In this document: positions 32,169 through 43,963 of the stretch, one piece after another
Layout of the letters: every line of letters starts with the position of its first letter
How positions within the stretch are numbered: position 1 is the first letter of the stretch
Assembly (NCBI GenBank): GCA_020064725.1
Contig: JAGTWJ010000006.1
Location: 1,488,001 to 1,552,000 of the forward strand
Direction of reading: 5' to 3'
Source of the DNA: Drechslerella dactyloides
Lineage: Eukaryota; Ascomycota; Orbiliomycetes; Orbiliales; Orbiliaceae
Length of the DNA stretch: 64,000 nucleotides
The notes under the pieces: generated by a model
Databases searched by the model: none
What the model was told of the DNA's origin: nothing
What the model saw: the letters and a program-made list of their open reading frames with translations, nothing else
Program-made: the position numbers and the translations under genes

Positions 32169-35100
32169 ATGAAAATCGCCTGTCGTACCAATAAATGTTT
32201 AACGCTGACCCTAGCAACATTCTTTTGGCTGGCGATACTTTCCCACGCTATCTTCCCAGAGACATCGTCGGACCCAGAGACTGCCTGCCTCTGGATGCTG
32301 ACTATTGGTACTGCACACTGGGAAAACTCTGCAATTCAACAGCTCCGCTCTGCCATTGACTCGATCAAACAAAAAACACCTACCGAATATCACGAAGCCC
32401 GCAGTGATCACCTTGGAACGGCATTCTTTGTTTTCTCAGCCTTCCCAAAGCATGCCACACAGATCCTGGAGCGGTTTCGTCTCAAGGCAAGTCCACCTCT
32501 ACAACGATAACTATAAGCACATAGCTGAGACAATCGCGAATAATTTTAGCTCGATGTAGTCCTCGTTCCTTATCCGCCGCTTGCGGGAGGTTGGCCAATT
32601 TATGCCGACAAAAATCAGTTAGCGTCGGCCATGGACGGCGGAGTATTGGCAAGTATGGCAAATGTAGAGCACGAAAGCTCTACTGTGGGTGATACCTGGA
32701 CCAACGACACCGAGGCCTCTATAGAATCGGACTGGTTTCAACATAGACTCGACCAGAGGGCTCTTAAAAAGAAATCCAGGGCTTCGAACCTGAAACGGCT
32801 AGTATCAACGCCTGATCGACTCTGGAATCTTGAAGAGCACCACTGGCCAGAATACGCGTATGATGACTCCGCCGGGGCGAAGAGTATAGTTTACGTGGTA
32901 GACTCCGGGTTCGATTCAAAACATGAGGTTAGCTTTCGGACATATTAGATCTACCTATACTGAGCACTCTCTGTCCTCAACAAATCCTCGGATATAGATC
33001 CAAGGCCCCAGTCTGATGGACTACCGAAGATATCATTCCTCCAAACTAAGGTTGTACGCGGACTAATCTATAGATATACGTCGCTTTGCGGCGAGAACCT
33101 ATATAAAATAGGACTTTGATAAGATGCCAAGACGAGATAAGAAGGACTGGCTTTGGTATACATCGCTATCTAAATTTCCTGTCGTATTTATGCCATCTTT
33201 CATCGCCACAATATCTTGTGCCACTGATTAAACAACTGACCAAATTCACTATGTGCAGGGGAAAGCCAAGCCTTGAGCCCGGGCGGTATGTGGATCCAGT
33301 CGGCCATGGCACGTTGGTTGCATCCATGTTAATCGGTCAGCGGAACGGCCTCGCTCCGAACACTAAGATGATTACTGTAAAGGTCCAGGTAGAGCCTAGT
33401 TTTTGGATGTTGCAGCCAAGTATCACCGATAGCTTTCTTCAGATTTACGATGATATAATGCGTCGATTTAGAGGTAAACCAATTGTCATCAATATGAGTA
33501 TAGGGATCGACGGCGCTTTCGAGGAAACCGCGTGGAAGTTGCCCTTCTTTAATCATTGGAAGAATAGTATCTACTACATTCTCCGTAGGCTTCAACAATT
33601 AGGGAATGTCGCTGTGACGCTGCCTGCAGGCAATGATGAGTCTGTAAGTTATCTATCAAAACTTCTGACAACCCTGCTGCGATATCCCATAGGCTATCCT
33701 AGGATAGCCATTCAACCAGCAATACGATAAGAATAGACCCGCAAGTCGGTGGATACGCCTGCCGAAGTATTCCATCATATTCCTTTTGATTGACGGGCCA
33801 GCACCAATATTTCCGGTTGACCTAACATAAATTCATCGTCGAATCACGCTAACGCAGCTTATTATATAGTCCGAGCCCGTAAAGAGGTTTCCGCAGACCC
33901 TGGCACAGCGGCCAGAATTTCGAGACTTCCTTATAGTGGTTGGCGGAGTACAAGATAAGACTTGGGAACCATTTGGGAACACTTCTCCATGGATACATAT
34001 CTGGGCACGTGCCAATCACATACTTGCACCCCTGGCAGGCACAAAGAGCCGGTATCCCATGTCGGGGGGAACATCTTTGGGTATTTAACTCTCTCCTTGT
34101 AGTAGTCATATCACATTGGCACTCTCCCAATTTACAAATCACCAACTAGGGAGACTTAGTTCATCCAAAGGAATAACATCACTACTATATCTGAGTTAGG
34201 CAGACTAACATTGAATTGTAATCTTGAGCCGCACCATCTGTCGCAGGATTGCTGGCGTACTTTTGCGGCCTAGGTATGTCCATGAGAGACGCAATACGGA
34301 TAATGAGCAACTACGCATATCCCCGGTACGATCCATCAACGTTCAGGGCTCCGCCCAACATGTACCGGGTCATATACAACGGAGCTTATGGTGTCGGCTG
34401 TAACGGCGAGGGTGTCTTGACAAAGGGTGTCGATGTGGCGACTCTGACTGGGGGTGCCTCATGGTTCTCCAGTGGTATGTGCAGCACGAGCACTTCCTCC
34501 AGTTCGTCTTCCAGTTCGTCCTCCAGCAGCACCAATTCTACCAGCAGCACCAGTTCTTCCAGCAGCAGTGACAGTTCTAGCAGTAGCGAGACGTCCAGTA
34601 CAACAACTACTACCACGAGGACCAGCACCGCTACCACCAATGAATCATCGCCTTCACCCACAATGGAAGAGTTTGAGATAGAAGAACCAAAATGGGGAGG
34701 CAGTTTCCCAGTTCTCTACCAAGGAGCAGCGTATTTCATTGCGGGTGCCGCAGTCGTCGGTGGAATTGTCGCGATTGTAGTAGAGTTATCAAATCACAAA
34801 AATGCAACCGTCAATGCAACCGTAACAGCCACGGCCGGCCAAACCATTGAGCTCAGGGATTTGATACCGTCTTCAATTCTAGTCTCAGCGACCTGGCCTG
34901 GTATGCCAGCACCTTCCAGTATGCCAGCAGCAAGACCAACAACAGACATTGCGAGCATGACGTCAACAGTTGCCATAGGCGATCCAGCGATACCGGGACC
35001 GACCGCATCACCTACGCCATCGCTAACAAGGACAATTCATAGCAAACCGATAGTTACAACGCGCGAAGTACCTGGAGTCCTGCCCCCGCTCATCGTAGTC

Positions 35101-35898
35101 TGTAACCCCATGAGCACGTACGAACGGCGACCCAGATACAACAGGAAAAAATACCAGTACATCGACCGAGATCTCGTCTCACGGGCCATACCTGAAGTGT
35201 GCCAGAAATACAATCATCCACCCGAGAACGGGGCATCTCGTAAGTGGTGGAACAAGGTCTTCTATCCAGGCAGTCCCGAGCAATTTAGCCTACAGCTCGC
35301 TTGGAAATCACGATACCCCGAGGACGATGAATGCCACGATGAGTTCCAGGAACTGCTAGACTCCTGTGACATCAGGCCGGATAACCCGCGCAACTGGACC
35401 GCGGGTGGTAGCCACCAAGTCGGTGATTTCACCTACCGGATTCAACCGGGTTACAACTGGCGAAGGGACCCAGCAGAAAACGTTGCTTCATGCTTTATCC
35501 GCCATGAGCAATACAACTTCGACTGGATGTTTGCCACAATCGAATACACCGTGTGGGGCTACGGCTGGAACGACGCCTACGACGCAGTAGCGAACACCGA
35601 CGGCCCGCGGGATCTCAGGACCGAGCTAGGAAATTGTGGTGTACTGGACTTCGAGTGGGACCTCACGGACCGTCATGAGGACAATGTTGACACTGGAGGA
35701 GCCAAGCGCAAAAGTAGGCCTTGGGAATGGCGAGTAACTTTCTCCGTCAGATATCAACCGGACGCCGAGGGCACTGAGACCACCGAGGCGACCACGGCCA
35801 TCCAGGCCACTGATTGTGTGCAAGGCGTCATTCGTCGATTGAGTGGGTTGGGGGATGTCACCTGCTCAGCATCAGGAGAGAACGATATGGAGGCCTGA
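32169..35898 (+). CDS. Membrane-anchored subtilisin-like serine protease (S8) with C-terminal extension
   Basis: Six exons, join(32169..32486,32550..32927,32998..33050,33259..33643,33870..34080,34229..35898), give 1004 residues in frame. An N-terminal hydrophobic signal (LTLATFFWLAILSHAIF) precedes a pro-region. The S8 triad is intact: VVDSGFD (D224), GHGTLVAS (H266), GTSLAAPSVAGLLAYF (S447), with oxyanion Asn in PAGND (N375). A Ser/Thr-rich linker (about residues 530-590) is followed by a membrane helix (YFIAGAAVVGGIVAIVVEL, about 615-635) and a 310-residue C-terminal part with many Trp, Tyr and several Cys. I do not recognise that part. The protease domain would face outside and the C-terminal part the other side, unless the helix is a hairpin. 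The intron after exon 1 needs a GC-AG splice (AAG|GCAAGT). The first copy upstream is a paralogue that lost its catalytic residues. Confidence 0.88.
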
Positions 35899-36701
35899 TT
35901 CGCGATCATTGAAGTACATGCATCCGACTTAACGAGACCAGCTGATCTCTCCAGCTGCAATCGTTCTTTGGCCTATGTTTCTTCGCATCGACTGCGACAA
36001 CACAAGTGATGCCATCATTTGCCGTTCGGTATTCGTGGATGTAATAACGTTTTCATGTTGTCGCTTTGTTTATAATATCATCACCATATACCTTGCCAGT
36101 CGCCCTCTGTATTTATCTATATCGGTAGTCACTCAGGGTGTCCCGAAATGGATATTAATCGCACGTGGAGTAATACCCTATACCCCAAGGATTGGAGGAT
36201 ATCGATTTGAATGTGTGGTTATATTGCCCAACCGCGTTGTGCTGTTGCATTTTTCCGATTGCCGTTTTCGGTCGGTGATCCAAGATAGAGTGTTCATACA
36301 TCATAATTGACGGATGTTGAATGTCATATCGGTCCGTGATGTCGACAAATCATAGATGAAAATGCTTTTTATCTAGATAAGGATATTTCCCGCAGGGATA
36401 TCGTGAACAGACGAGTGAATTACATCCAACCAATCTTCGAACGCCAAAAGCCATGACCCCACCACCGGTCACCATGAACCCAGTATCACCTTCCCAGGCA
36501 CAGAACAATGCTTCCAATTGCAACAGCACGGAGCATCAATAAGGGTACTACAAAACAAGACTCGGTGAAAAAATCAGACGCGTACGCCTCTCCAAAGTGC
36601 ATGTGCAAGTGACACCCAACGCTGGATATGTAGCAAGCAACCGCCGTTAACGAGCAACGATGATTCAATCCAAATAGTCCACGATACAGCGCACATCTCC
36701 C
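35899..36701. other. Convergent 3' spacer between subtilase and PEP7
   Basis: Two genes end toward each other here, so this should hold both 3' UTRs and terminators. A 111-codon plus frame (35975-36310) and a minus 60-codon frame have no family resemblance. I see nothing else. Confidence 0.45.
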
Positions 36702-39109
36702 TCACCATATCGGATTCCGCTTCTCGAAATCCTTGATCTGTCCTTCCACCTTTTCGATTTCCCGATCCAAATCGCCCAGGCTCTGCGCCAATGCGCCAAT
36801 CTCCTCAAACTTCCTCCCAGCCTTCGCGTTCGCAATCATCTCTCCGACGAAGAACTTCTGCTCCTCCAGCACCGCCAATTGTTCTTTCAGCAGTTTTTCC
36901 TCAGCATCGGCTTCTGGGTTACTGCTGACAACACTGCTGGCATCGTCTATACTCGCTTGTGATATCGAATTTAGCGACTTGTGGTGGCTGATGTGCCCGG
37001 TGACCCCGAGCTTTGAGGCTGCTTTCGTCTGCTTCAGGATCTTGGGGAGGGCCTTTAGCGGGAACATGTGTGTTTGTAAGAACTCGACGGAGTACATGTA
37101 TATCGAGCGCTGCAGTTGCTGTTGCATGGGCGATTCGGTGGGTAGGTTTAGAATGCGTTTCGCGGCGGTGTCGTATTGGGTAAAGGCGTCAAGCAGGCGT
37201 TTTCGGGTCTTCGAGGCTTCGGAGCGTTGCTGCACTGTCGGTGGCTTGTTGTCATCCCTGTAGTTGAAATTAGCCACTCTTGATCGCAGGCAGGATACAA
37301 CAGGAACTAGAGAGCAGCATACTGTAACGTGGATAGCAACTTTTGGAATCTCGGTAGCATGGTAATAATGCCCTTCTCGAACTGGACCATCGTCTGCACG
37401 AACAAATCAGTACCTCGACACCATATTGCGGTATTGTGGATTTTACCTCATAGTTTCTCTGGTCCGGCGGCTTTTTGGAAACCTCTTCCGCAAAATCTCG
37501 CTTGCTGAACAGAATCCCACTGCAATCTCGGCACATCCTCACGTCCAACGCCATCGCCTCCATCTTTTCTGTTAAGGAGTTTGGGGGCTTAAAGTTGACA
37601 TTGACATTCAACCCAATTTCCTTCGAGCATCCCGTTCGAGAATCACCACACACGACCCGTCCGCATAATCGACAATGATGCTTCCGTAGCGAAAAATTCG
37701 TAAACGTCTGTTTACAGAACGGACAGCCCGGCACTTTCGAATCGTCTTCCCAGGTTACCACGCTCTGCTCCAACAGCTTCCGCGGATTTCGCAGACCGTT
37801 GAGATTTACAGGCCATATCTTCGAAGAATTCTGCTGTTGTAAATTTATTGTTTCAGCGGCGGCAGGGTCAGTTAGGACTTGTGTCAGTTTCGTCAAACGT
37901 TTATCCAGTCGAGACGTCTCCAGATGCTGTCTATCGACAGTTTTCCGACGCAGCGCGAGGAATTCCTTGGTGTGGTCTCGGATTGGAGCTAGTTCTGATC
38001 TTTAGCCTAGACTCTCGAGCAAGTAGCTTCAGGAAATTCGAGGCATACCTTTATGATCTAGGTAACCGTCCCGAGAGACATAACAGCTCTCGCAAACTCG
38101 ACACCAGGCGCCTCTGACCGGCTCATGCAAGGCCGCTCGCGACAGTTTGATTTGGTACATCGTATGCTCTTCGCAAAAGAGCTTCCCGCACTTTCTACCT
38201 TTGTGTAAACCCAAAGCTCAGCACTCCTATTCGAATATTATCACGTCTCTAAACAAAGGGCAGGGCGATTATACCGACAGTTCACTACGCCATTACTGCT
38301 CCCGAGCAGCTTCCCGCATGCGGGTTCCGTACATAGATCCCTCTGCCCGGCCCGCTGCCAATGCTGCCTGGTCACATATTCCTCAGGGTCCCGCTCTCTG
38401 GCCACGATGCTGGGGGTAACCGTGGTTTGGCTGCTGTTGGCAGGGATGCTAGGGGTCGAATGTATCGTCGGGTGGAAGTTGTCGTTCGATTCGAACACAT
38501 CGAGACCCTTCAACTTCTGATTGAGCAGCGCTACTGGCTGGAACTGCTTCGCCTTGAGCAGGTTCTTTTGAAACCATGACGAGATGTCGTCTTTTTCGAC
38601 CGATTCAACTTCTTTGTGGTCGTCGTCCAAATGGCGGTTTAGCTGAAGTAACGTGACCTGTCCGTGTCCCAAAAGTATCAGCAACTGGTCTTCACGGTGC
38701 CGATGTCGTGTTATGCACGGCAGCTTCAAAGCTCCGGACAGCATACCATATCCATTTCGCAGATAGGACAGATCATCCTCCCGGAATCTTGAATCTCCTC
38801 GCCGTACCGGCCCATCCCAGCACTCCCGTTCCCCGTGCCATTTCCCAGCGGCGCCGAGAACCCGCTTGTGTTCCCGCTGTCATTTCGCGCATGTCCGCCG
38901 ATTCCACCGCCGGTGGCGATCCCAAACGAGCTCTGCGAGGCAAATGATGCGGAACTCTCGGAAGGCGAGACCGCGAGCTGCGGCCGGTTGGAGAGAGCGG
39001 GAGAGAGACCACGATTCGGCAGCGGCCGCCCGAGAACACGGCCGCCCGGTTTAGGTTTCGTTGGAACGGTAGTGGCAGACGGTGCCGGTGATCGGGGTGC
39101 GTGGTTCAT
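36702..39109 (-). CDS. PEP7: Vacuolar sorting protein Pep7/Vac1 (FYVE, Rab5 effector)
   Basis: Six exons, complement(join(36702..37278,37323..37393,37447..37988,38049..38194,38275..38657,38747..39109)), give 693 residues in frame. A Ser/Pro/Gly-rich N-terminus precedes a C2H2-like zinc finger, CPICEMDMVTLLQLNRHLDDDH. Then come a first Cys-rich finger (KCGKLFCEEHTMYQIKL) and the main FYVE finger (CPFCKQTFTNFSLRKHHCRLCGRVVCG), with the RKHHC basic core that binds phosphatidylinositol 3-phosphate. The last exons hold a Rab-binding coiled coil ending in FEKRNPIW. Pep7/Vac1 tethers Golgi-derived vesicles to endosomes with Vps21 and Vps45 and is needed for vacuolar hydrolase delivery. Start chosen at MNHAPRSP; a Met 17 residues upstream is also in frame. 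It is followed on the same strand by BMS1 upstream. Confidence 0.93.
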
Positions 39110-39562
39110 CGTACGGAAGGAAGCGGCCGATGGCGATGAGCTACCATCACAGACAGGCACGTCCTACCGAGGGGGATATCGATGGATCGATCCCGAGCTC
39201 GAGCTGAGGAGAAAACGGTATATAGGTTCGTGACGGCTTTAGGGATGTCGGACGAGCATGGAAACAGATTGACAGGGCGTGTTTGAGAAGTGAGAGTGGG
39301 TTGAAATGAGAGAGGTCGGGCTCGGCATTGAAAATGGACCGAGATAGTAAGTTCAGAAGCCCTCTCAGATGACGAGGCGCAGCTTGCATCCTTCCGATGC
39401 CACAACAACACACAAGCCGCAAGAATTCCTCTGGCTCGTATTCGGCCCAGGCATCGAAGATGCATCCTCTCCGACGAGAGATGTATATATTTCCATCTAT
39501 ATGCCCGTCTGTATTACTCGTACACTCGTACAAATGCCCTCACACCATATCGTACACTGCTA
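39110..39562. promoter_or_regulatory. PEP7 promoter and BMS1 3' region
   Basis: The 453-bp spacer lies between the start of PEP7 and the stop of BMS1, both on the minus strand. It should therefore hold the BMS1 terminator and the PEP7 promoter. No other gene is visible; the 118-128 codon frames here are overlapping shadows. Confidence 0.5.
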
Positions 39563-42500
39563 TCAGTCATCATCGCCCCGCTGTCTCCTCCGCTTGCTCT
39601 TGCTGACCTGTCCTCCGTCGTCGTCCCCCTTCCGTTTCCGCCCCTCCTTCTTCCAAAACTCCTTGCCCTCTCTCTTCTCTCGAGCCTCCTTCATCTCAAT
39701 ATTCTCCGCCACCTTGGCTCTGTAGACTTTTCTCTTCTCCTCTTTCTTCTCCCGCCGCTTCTCCACTTTCTCGTTCCGCATCGTCTGTAGCTTCTGCAGT
39801 AGATCTCGCGCCTTCTTCTCCTCGCCGCCGAGCACGACTGTCCGCTTTTGCATGTACGTCGGCTTCTTCTGCGGCTTCATGGCGTGGATTTGGGATTTGA
39901 ACGGCAGCCCCGCCTGGACGGCCTTTGGCACCCGCAGCGGATTGAAATGTCTTGTCTGACGTTCGATTTTCTAAACACATCACCATGTTAGCGATCTGCC
40001 CGTCCGATATCACATTTTGTAAAGTAGCTTGGATGTCACAAACCTTGTATTTCGAATCTTTAAGCAACGGAGTCTGAATGCCCTCCTCCGCCCTGACCTG
40101 CCCCGTGAGCCTCATACTCTGCCACCCATCCTCGCCGAGCAGGTTCGTCATCGGATTGTAGAACTTCCTCGGCTTAACCGGGTACCAAGCCCTCAAGAAC
40201 ACGATATCGCTCATCAAAATCTTGTCTTCAAACGTGGCTCTAAAGTAACCGTCCGGTTTACTCAACGCCCGTTTGATCTGTCCACGGATGCCAGAGACCG
40301 TGCGGATACCCGCGCCCTCAAACTTGGCGACTTCCAACGCGGACGAAAACATGCCCTTGATGAAGGCAGTGTTCTTGAAAACCTTGTACGGGAAACCCGT
40401 CAGCTTGAGCTTCTTCACAATCTCCGTGCCCTCGTCGACATTGAGCACAACACCAGTAGCAGAGATCCGGAACCCTGGAGTCGAATTCGAGATACTGTTC
40501 ACACAGCAAAATCCAGTGTTCGGTGCTATCAGCGGGCCGTAGAACGTCCCAGTGCAGTGCATGTGCTCGGGTGTGTATTTGAGCATACGATTTCGGGTTC
40601 TCGAGTCGCTGAGCGAGTAGATGGGTGTGCTTTGGAACCGGCGCCATCCCAGGCTGAAGATCAGAGGATCGTTGGTCTTGAGAATTCTTTTATGCCACCG
40701 ATGTCGCTTTATCCGGACCTGGAGGAAGCCAAACCGGTCTTCCGTAGGTGTCAGGCCGCCAACGAGGATCGGCTGCTTGGGGTCGAAGAATTTGACAAAT
40801 TCGCAGGGGACGTTGGAGAGCACGATTTTGGCGTAGGTGCCCGGCCTGAAACCCTCAATGCGCACCCGAGTGTTCAAGTCTAGGTCCTCAAGCTCCGCCT
40901 TATTGACCTCCTGCTGCTTGTTCAATTTGGCTTTCTGCGCCTCGTACCATTCGTCCTCGCCAAACTCTTCTTTGTCTTCCTGGCCAAGCTGCCCCTCGTC
41001 CGCCTCTTCCTCAAAGCGCAACTTCAGCTCTTCTTTCTTGCGAGCATTCTTTTCCCGCTCTTGCTCAAGGGTAAGTTCTTTTGTTGGCTCTTCGGCATCT
41101 TCAGCAGGGCCGGATTTCTCTCCCGTCTCCAAATCCTCGAATTCACCGTCGCCCTCATCGGAGCCGAAGCCTGAGAAATCGTCGTCGTCCATCTCATCAT
41201 CATTGCCGTTGTCTCCGCGCTCTTGCTCATCGAGTAAGTTGGCCGTGATGAACCGTCTCCTGAGATCTTCCATGTCAGCTTCGGTCTCCTTCCATTTCCT
41301 CTCCAAGGCGTCGATGTCATAGCTTGGCATCCCTCTATCAAGCGTTTCTAATTTGTCTTCCTCGACATTTTTGGCTTTCTTGAAGAAGTCGTCTTCGTCC
41401 CCTTCATCTTCGTCTTCCTCTTCATCGATGGTCTCTCCACGCCACAGTTTTGTAACGTTCGACAAGCTGACGCTATCATCGTAAAGCAACCTTCCAAGCT
41501 CCTTGATGTTCTTTTTTCTATTCTTCGAGCTGCTTTTGAACATTTCAAGGGCTCTGTCAGTCAGGTTCTCTTTCCAGCGTGCGTTCCCATCTTCATCCTC
41601 GATGTCTGATCCAGAGCCTTCTCCAGGATCATCATCGTCAGATGGTAGCTCATCGTCATCAAAGGACTGCTCAGAAACGTCGGAAACTGTGCCTAGGTCG
41701 GAGTCGCTGTCGGCAAAGGCGATATCGTCGCCATTGGCCTCACCTTCTGAGTTATTCAAAGCTGAGAACCTCTTTTGTAGTTTGGCCCCGTTATCAGCCG
41801 ACAAGTCCTCAGCGCCCGAATCGTCATCGTCCTCAAGATCGTCATCATCGCCATCATCAAACCCATCATCATCTTCATCCTCGTCCTCGTCTTCCCCGCT
41901 TCCGAACCCTTCATCATCGTGATCGCCATTCGTAAGAGCTCTGCCAGTTCTCCTCGTTTTCCGGCCGCCCTCATTTATATCGTCGTCGTTCCGTATCAGC
42001 CGCCCATTGCTGAAGAGGCGCACCCCACCATCTTCATCTATATTGTTTCCCTGACCAAGCAGGTTCTGCCGTCCCTGCAAGCTGACGACAAGCCTCTCCC
42101 CCACGTCTCGTTCCACGGGATTTTCCTCCCCGTTTTCGCCGGGGGCATTGAAATTGTTCGTCCGTACGTCGATGTACACAGCATCCTTATCCACAAGAAC
42201 ACCGCCAACATCGCTCATAGGAGCGAATAGGAGCTTCTGCTTGTCCCCCAATCGTCTCCGCTTCGACCCTTCTTTTCCTTCCATTCTCTGCAGGGCTTGC
42301 GGTGTTGGGCAGGGGTCCGCCAAGCCTTCCACGGACACCACACTCAAATCCCCCACACCAGGAATATGTACCCTCCCATCCACAGCTGGGAAGTTGGTCC
42401 CTCTCAGATATCCGTAGAGTGCCACCGTGCGATCCAGGTGCTCGTCTTCCTCTATCTGCGCCGGGTCGGTCAGATCCACCATGCGATCTGCGAGCATGTA

Positions 42501-43407
42501 CGGATGCGTATTCCTCCAGATGATCGGTCTCGGGTTTTTCATCACGCTGATGAACCTCGACAGATTCAATATCTCTCGATCCGGATACCGGCCGTTCATA
42601 ACACCGCTGAGATAGAACAGCTTCGCCCCATGGTACAACTCGCTCCAGAATCTGTGTTTTAGCCGCTTCTTCGCAGCTTTCAGAGTGGCCGGCGACTTAA
42701 ACAGGTCCAGGTGGGTTAGGATGCCAAAGATATTACTCGGCATGCCGTGGCAGGACATGATGTTTAGGAACTCCATAGTCTCCATCTCGAAGCCGAAGTT
42801 GCCATCGATCAGCAGCAGGACGATGTCCGCAATCTTGGCGGTGTCTATCATCGCAGGGAGGGATGGGTCGCATTCGAGGAAGGTGAGGCGACGCTTTTTC
42901 GAGGTAACGACGGTGATCGGGCCGGCGATGGAGGATAGGGTGTGTTTAGTATATCGGCGGACGAGAGATTTGATAAGTGTGGTTTTGCCAGTCTACACCA
43001 GCCGTTAGCTTTCGATCGTAGATATAACATCAAGAATCGAGATTGCATACTCCGGGAGGTCCGACAACGGCGACAACGAGTGGCGGTGCCTCCTCTGGCA
43101 GGCGGTCCACGAGAGGGACGTGTAGCTTCTTCTCTTTGACCTAAAGCCGCCACATAGTCAGCACCTTGCACTGGAATCGATGTATATAGGCGCATGCCGT
43201 ACATCGTGGCTTCTTCTCGCCTGCTTTGCAAGCTTTCCAGGGTTCGCAAACGCGAATGCCTTCGGATTCGGCCCTGTGTCGCAGACATTAGCTTCGATAC
43301 GCGACAGGTGAACAAGTGCTATCGTTTCCGTTCATACCGCCAGTGTGTTTGCTCTTCTTCTTCCCCTTCGTTTTCGACGGGCGATGGGGTGTATTCGCCT
43401 GATCCAT
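39563..43407 (-). CDS. BMS1: Ribosome biogenesis GTPase Bms1
   Basis: Five exons, complement(join(39563..39970,40044..42992,43051..43140,43203..43273,43338..43407)), give 1195 residues in frame, the usual length. It begins MDQANTPHRPSKTKGKKK, then GPNPKAFAFANPGKLAKQARR and KEKKLHVPLVDRLPEEAPP. The P-loop GPPGTGKTTLIKS is split by a phase-0 intron between Gly and Thr. The G domain continues with TFLECDP and ILTHLDLF. A long acidic region (Asp/Glu runs, residues about 430-700) leads to the conserved C-terminal domain: FGFLQVRIKRHRWHKRILKTNDPLIFSLGWRR, then RATFEDKILMSDIVFLRAWYPV and FNPLRVPKAVQAGLPFKS. The end is Lys/Arg-rich. Bms1 works with Rcl1 in the nucleolar small-subunit processome. The match is unambiguous. 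Confidence 0.97.
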
Positions 43408-43963
43408 CGTGTCGGCGTGAGAATGGCGCCTGGTGCTGCCAGCGAAAGTGTCGTTGAAGCTGTCGCGAAGAGCCGACCTTCAAAAAAATTAATTTGGATG
43501 CGAAACAAACGCCGCTCGTTAAACCCGCGCCAAGGCTGAATGCCGCCAAGCCCGCCGCACAGTGCCATTCCACGCTCGTCAAAACGAGGCAGAGCAAGTC
43601 CAACCGGCACCAGAATAGAGGGGTTGATGCAGAATACCCCTCACCGCCTTGGTCCCAGGTATCCGGCCAGCTGATCGATTCACTGTTGGATGCATGCGGC
43701 GGGGCCGACAAACGTACGTCATCCGCAGCTATCCAGCACAGCTCCTTAGCTCCGGCGTGGCCTGTCAGGCTACGTATACGTAGGACGACGAGATGAGCAA
43801 GTAAAAGTATAAAAGCCGAAGAATGTGCCTGCATCTCCAGGCCGTCCTGGCATCGAACTTGCTACACCATATCGCGCCCGTCTACCAGAGATTCAAGCCA
43901 GCTCCTTACATAAGATCATTCATTGCAAAAGACTCCAGATATCATACTAGTTTGACTGTCAAG
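43408..43963. promoter_or_regulatory. Divergent promoter region BMS1 / PBI2
   Basis: A 556-bp spacer between divergent start codons. The PBI2 side has a TATA box about 155 bp before its ATG. The BMS1 side shows no clear element. Confidence 0.5.
43808..43815 (+). promoter_or_regulatory. TATA box of PBI2
   Basis: TATAAAAG, a consensus TATA element, lies about 155 bp upstream of the PBI2 start codon. A TATA-driven promoter fits a stress- or nutrient-regulated inhibitor better than a housekeeping gene. Confidence 0.5.

Noticed and set aside
34480..34650. Independent minisatellite
   Set aside because: The AGCAGC/TCCTCC-like repetition codes for the Ser/Thr-rich linker of the second subtilase and stays in frame.
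40029..41922. Several long plus-strand frames inside BMS1, Ser-rich
   Set aside because: They mirror the Asp/Glu-rich coding region of BMS1 read on the other strand.
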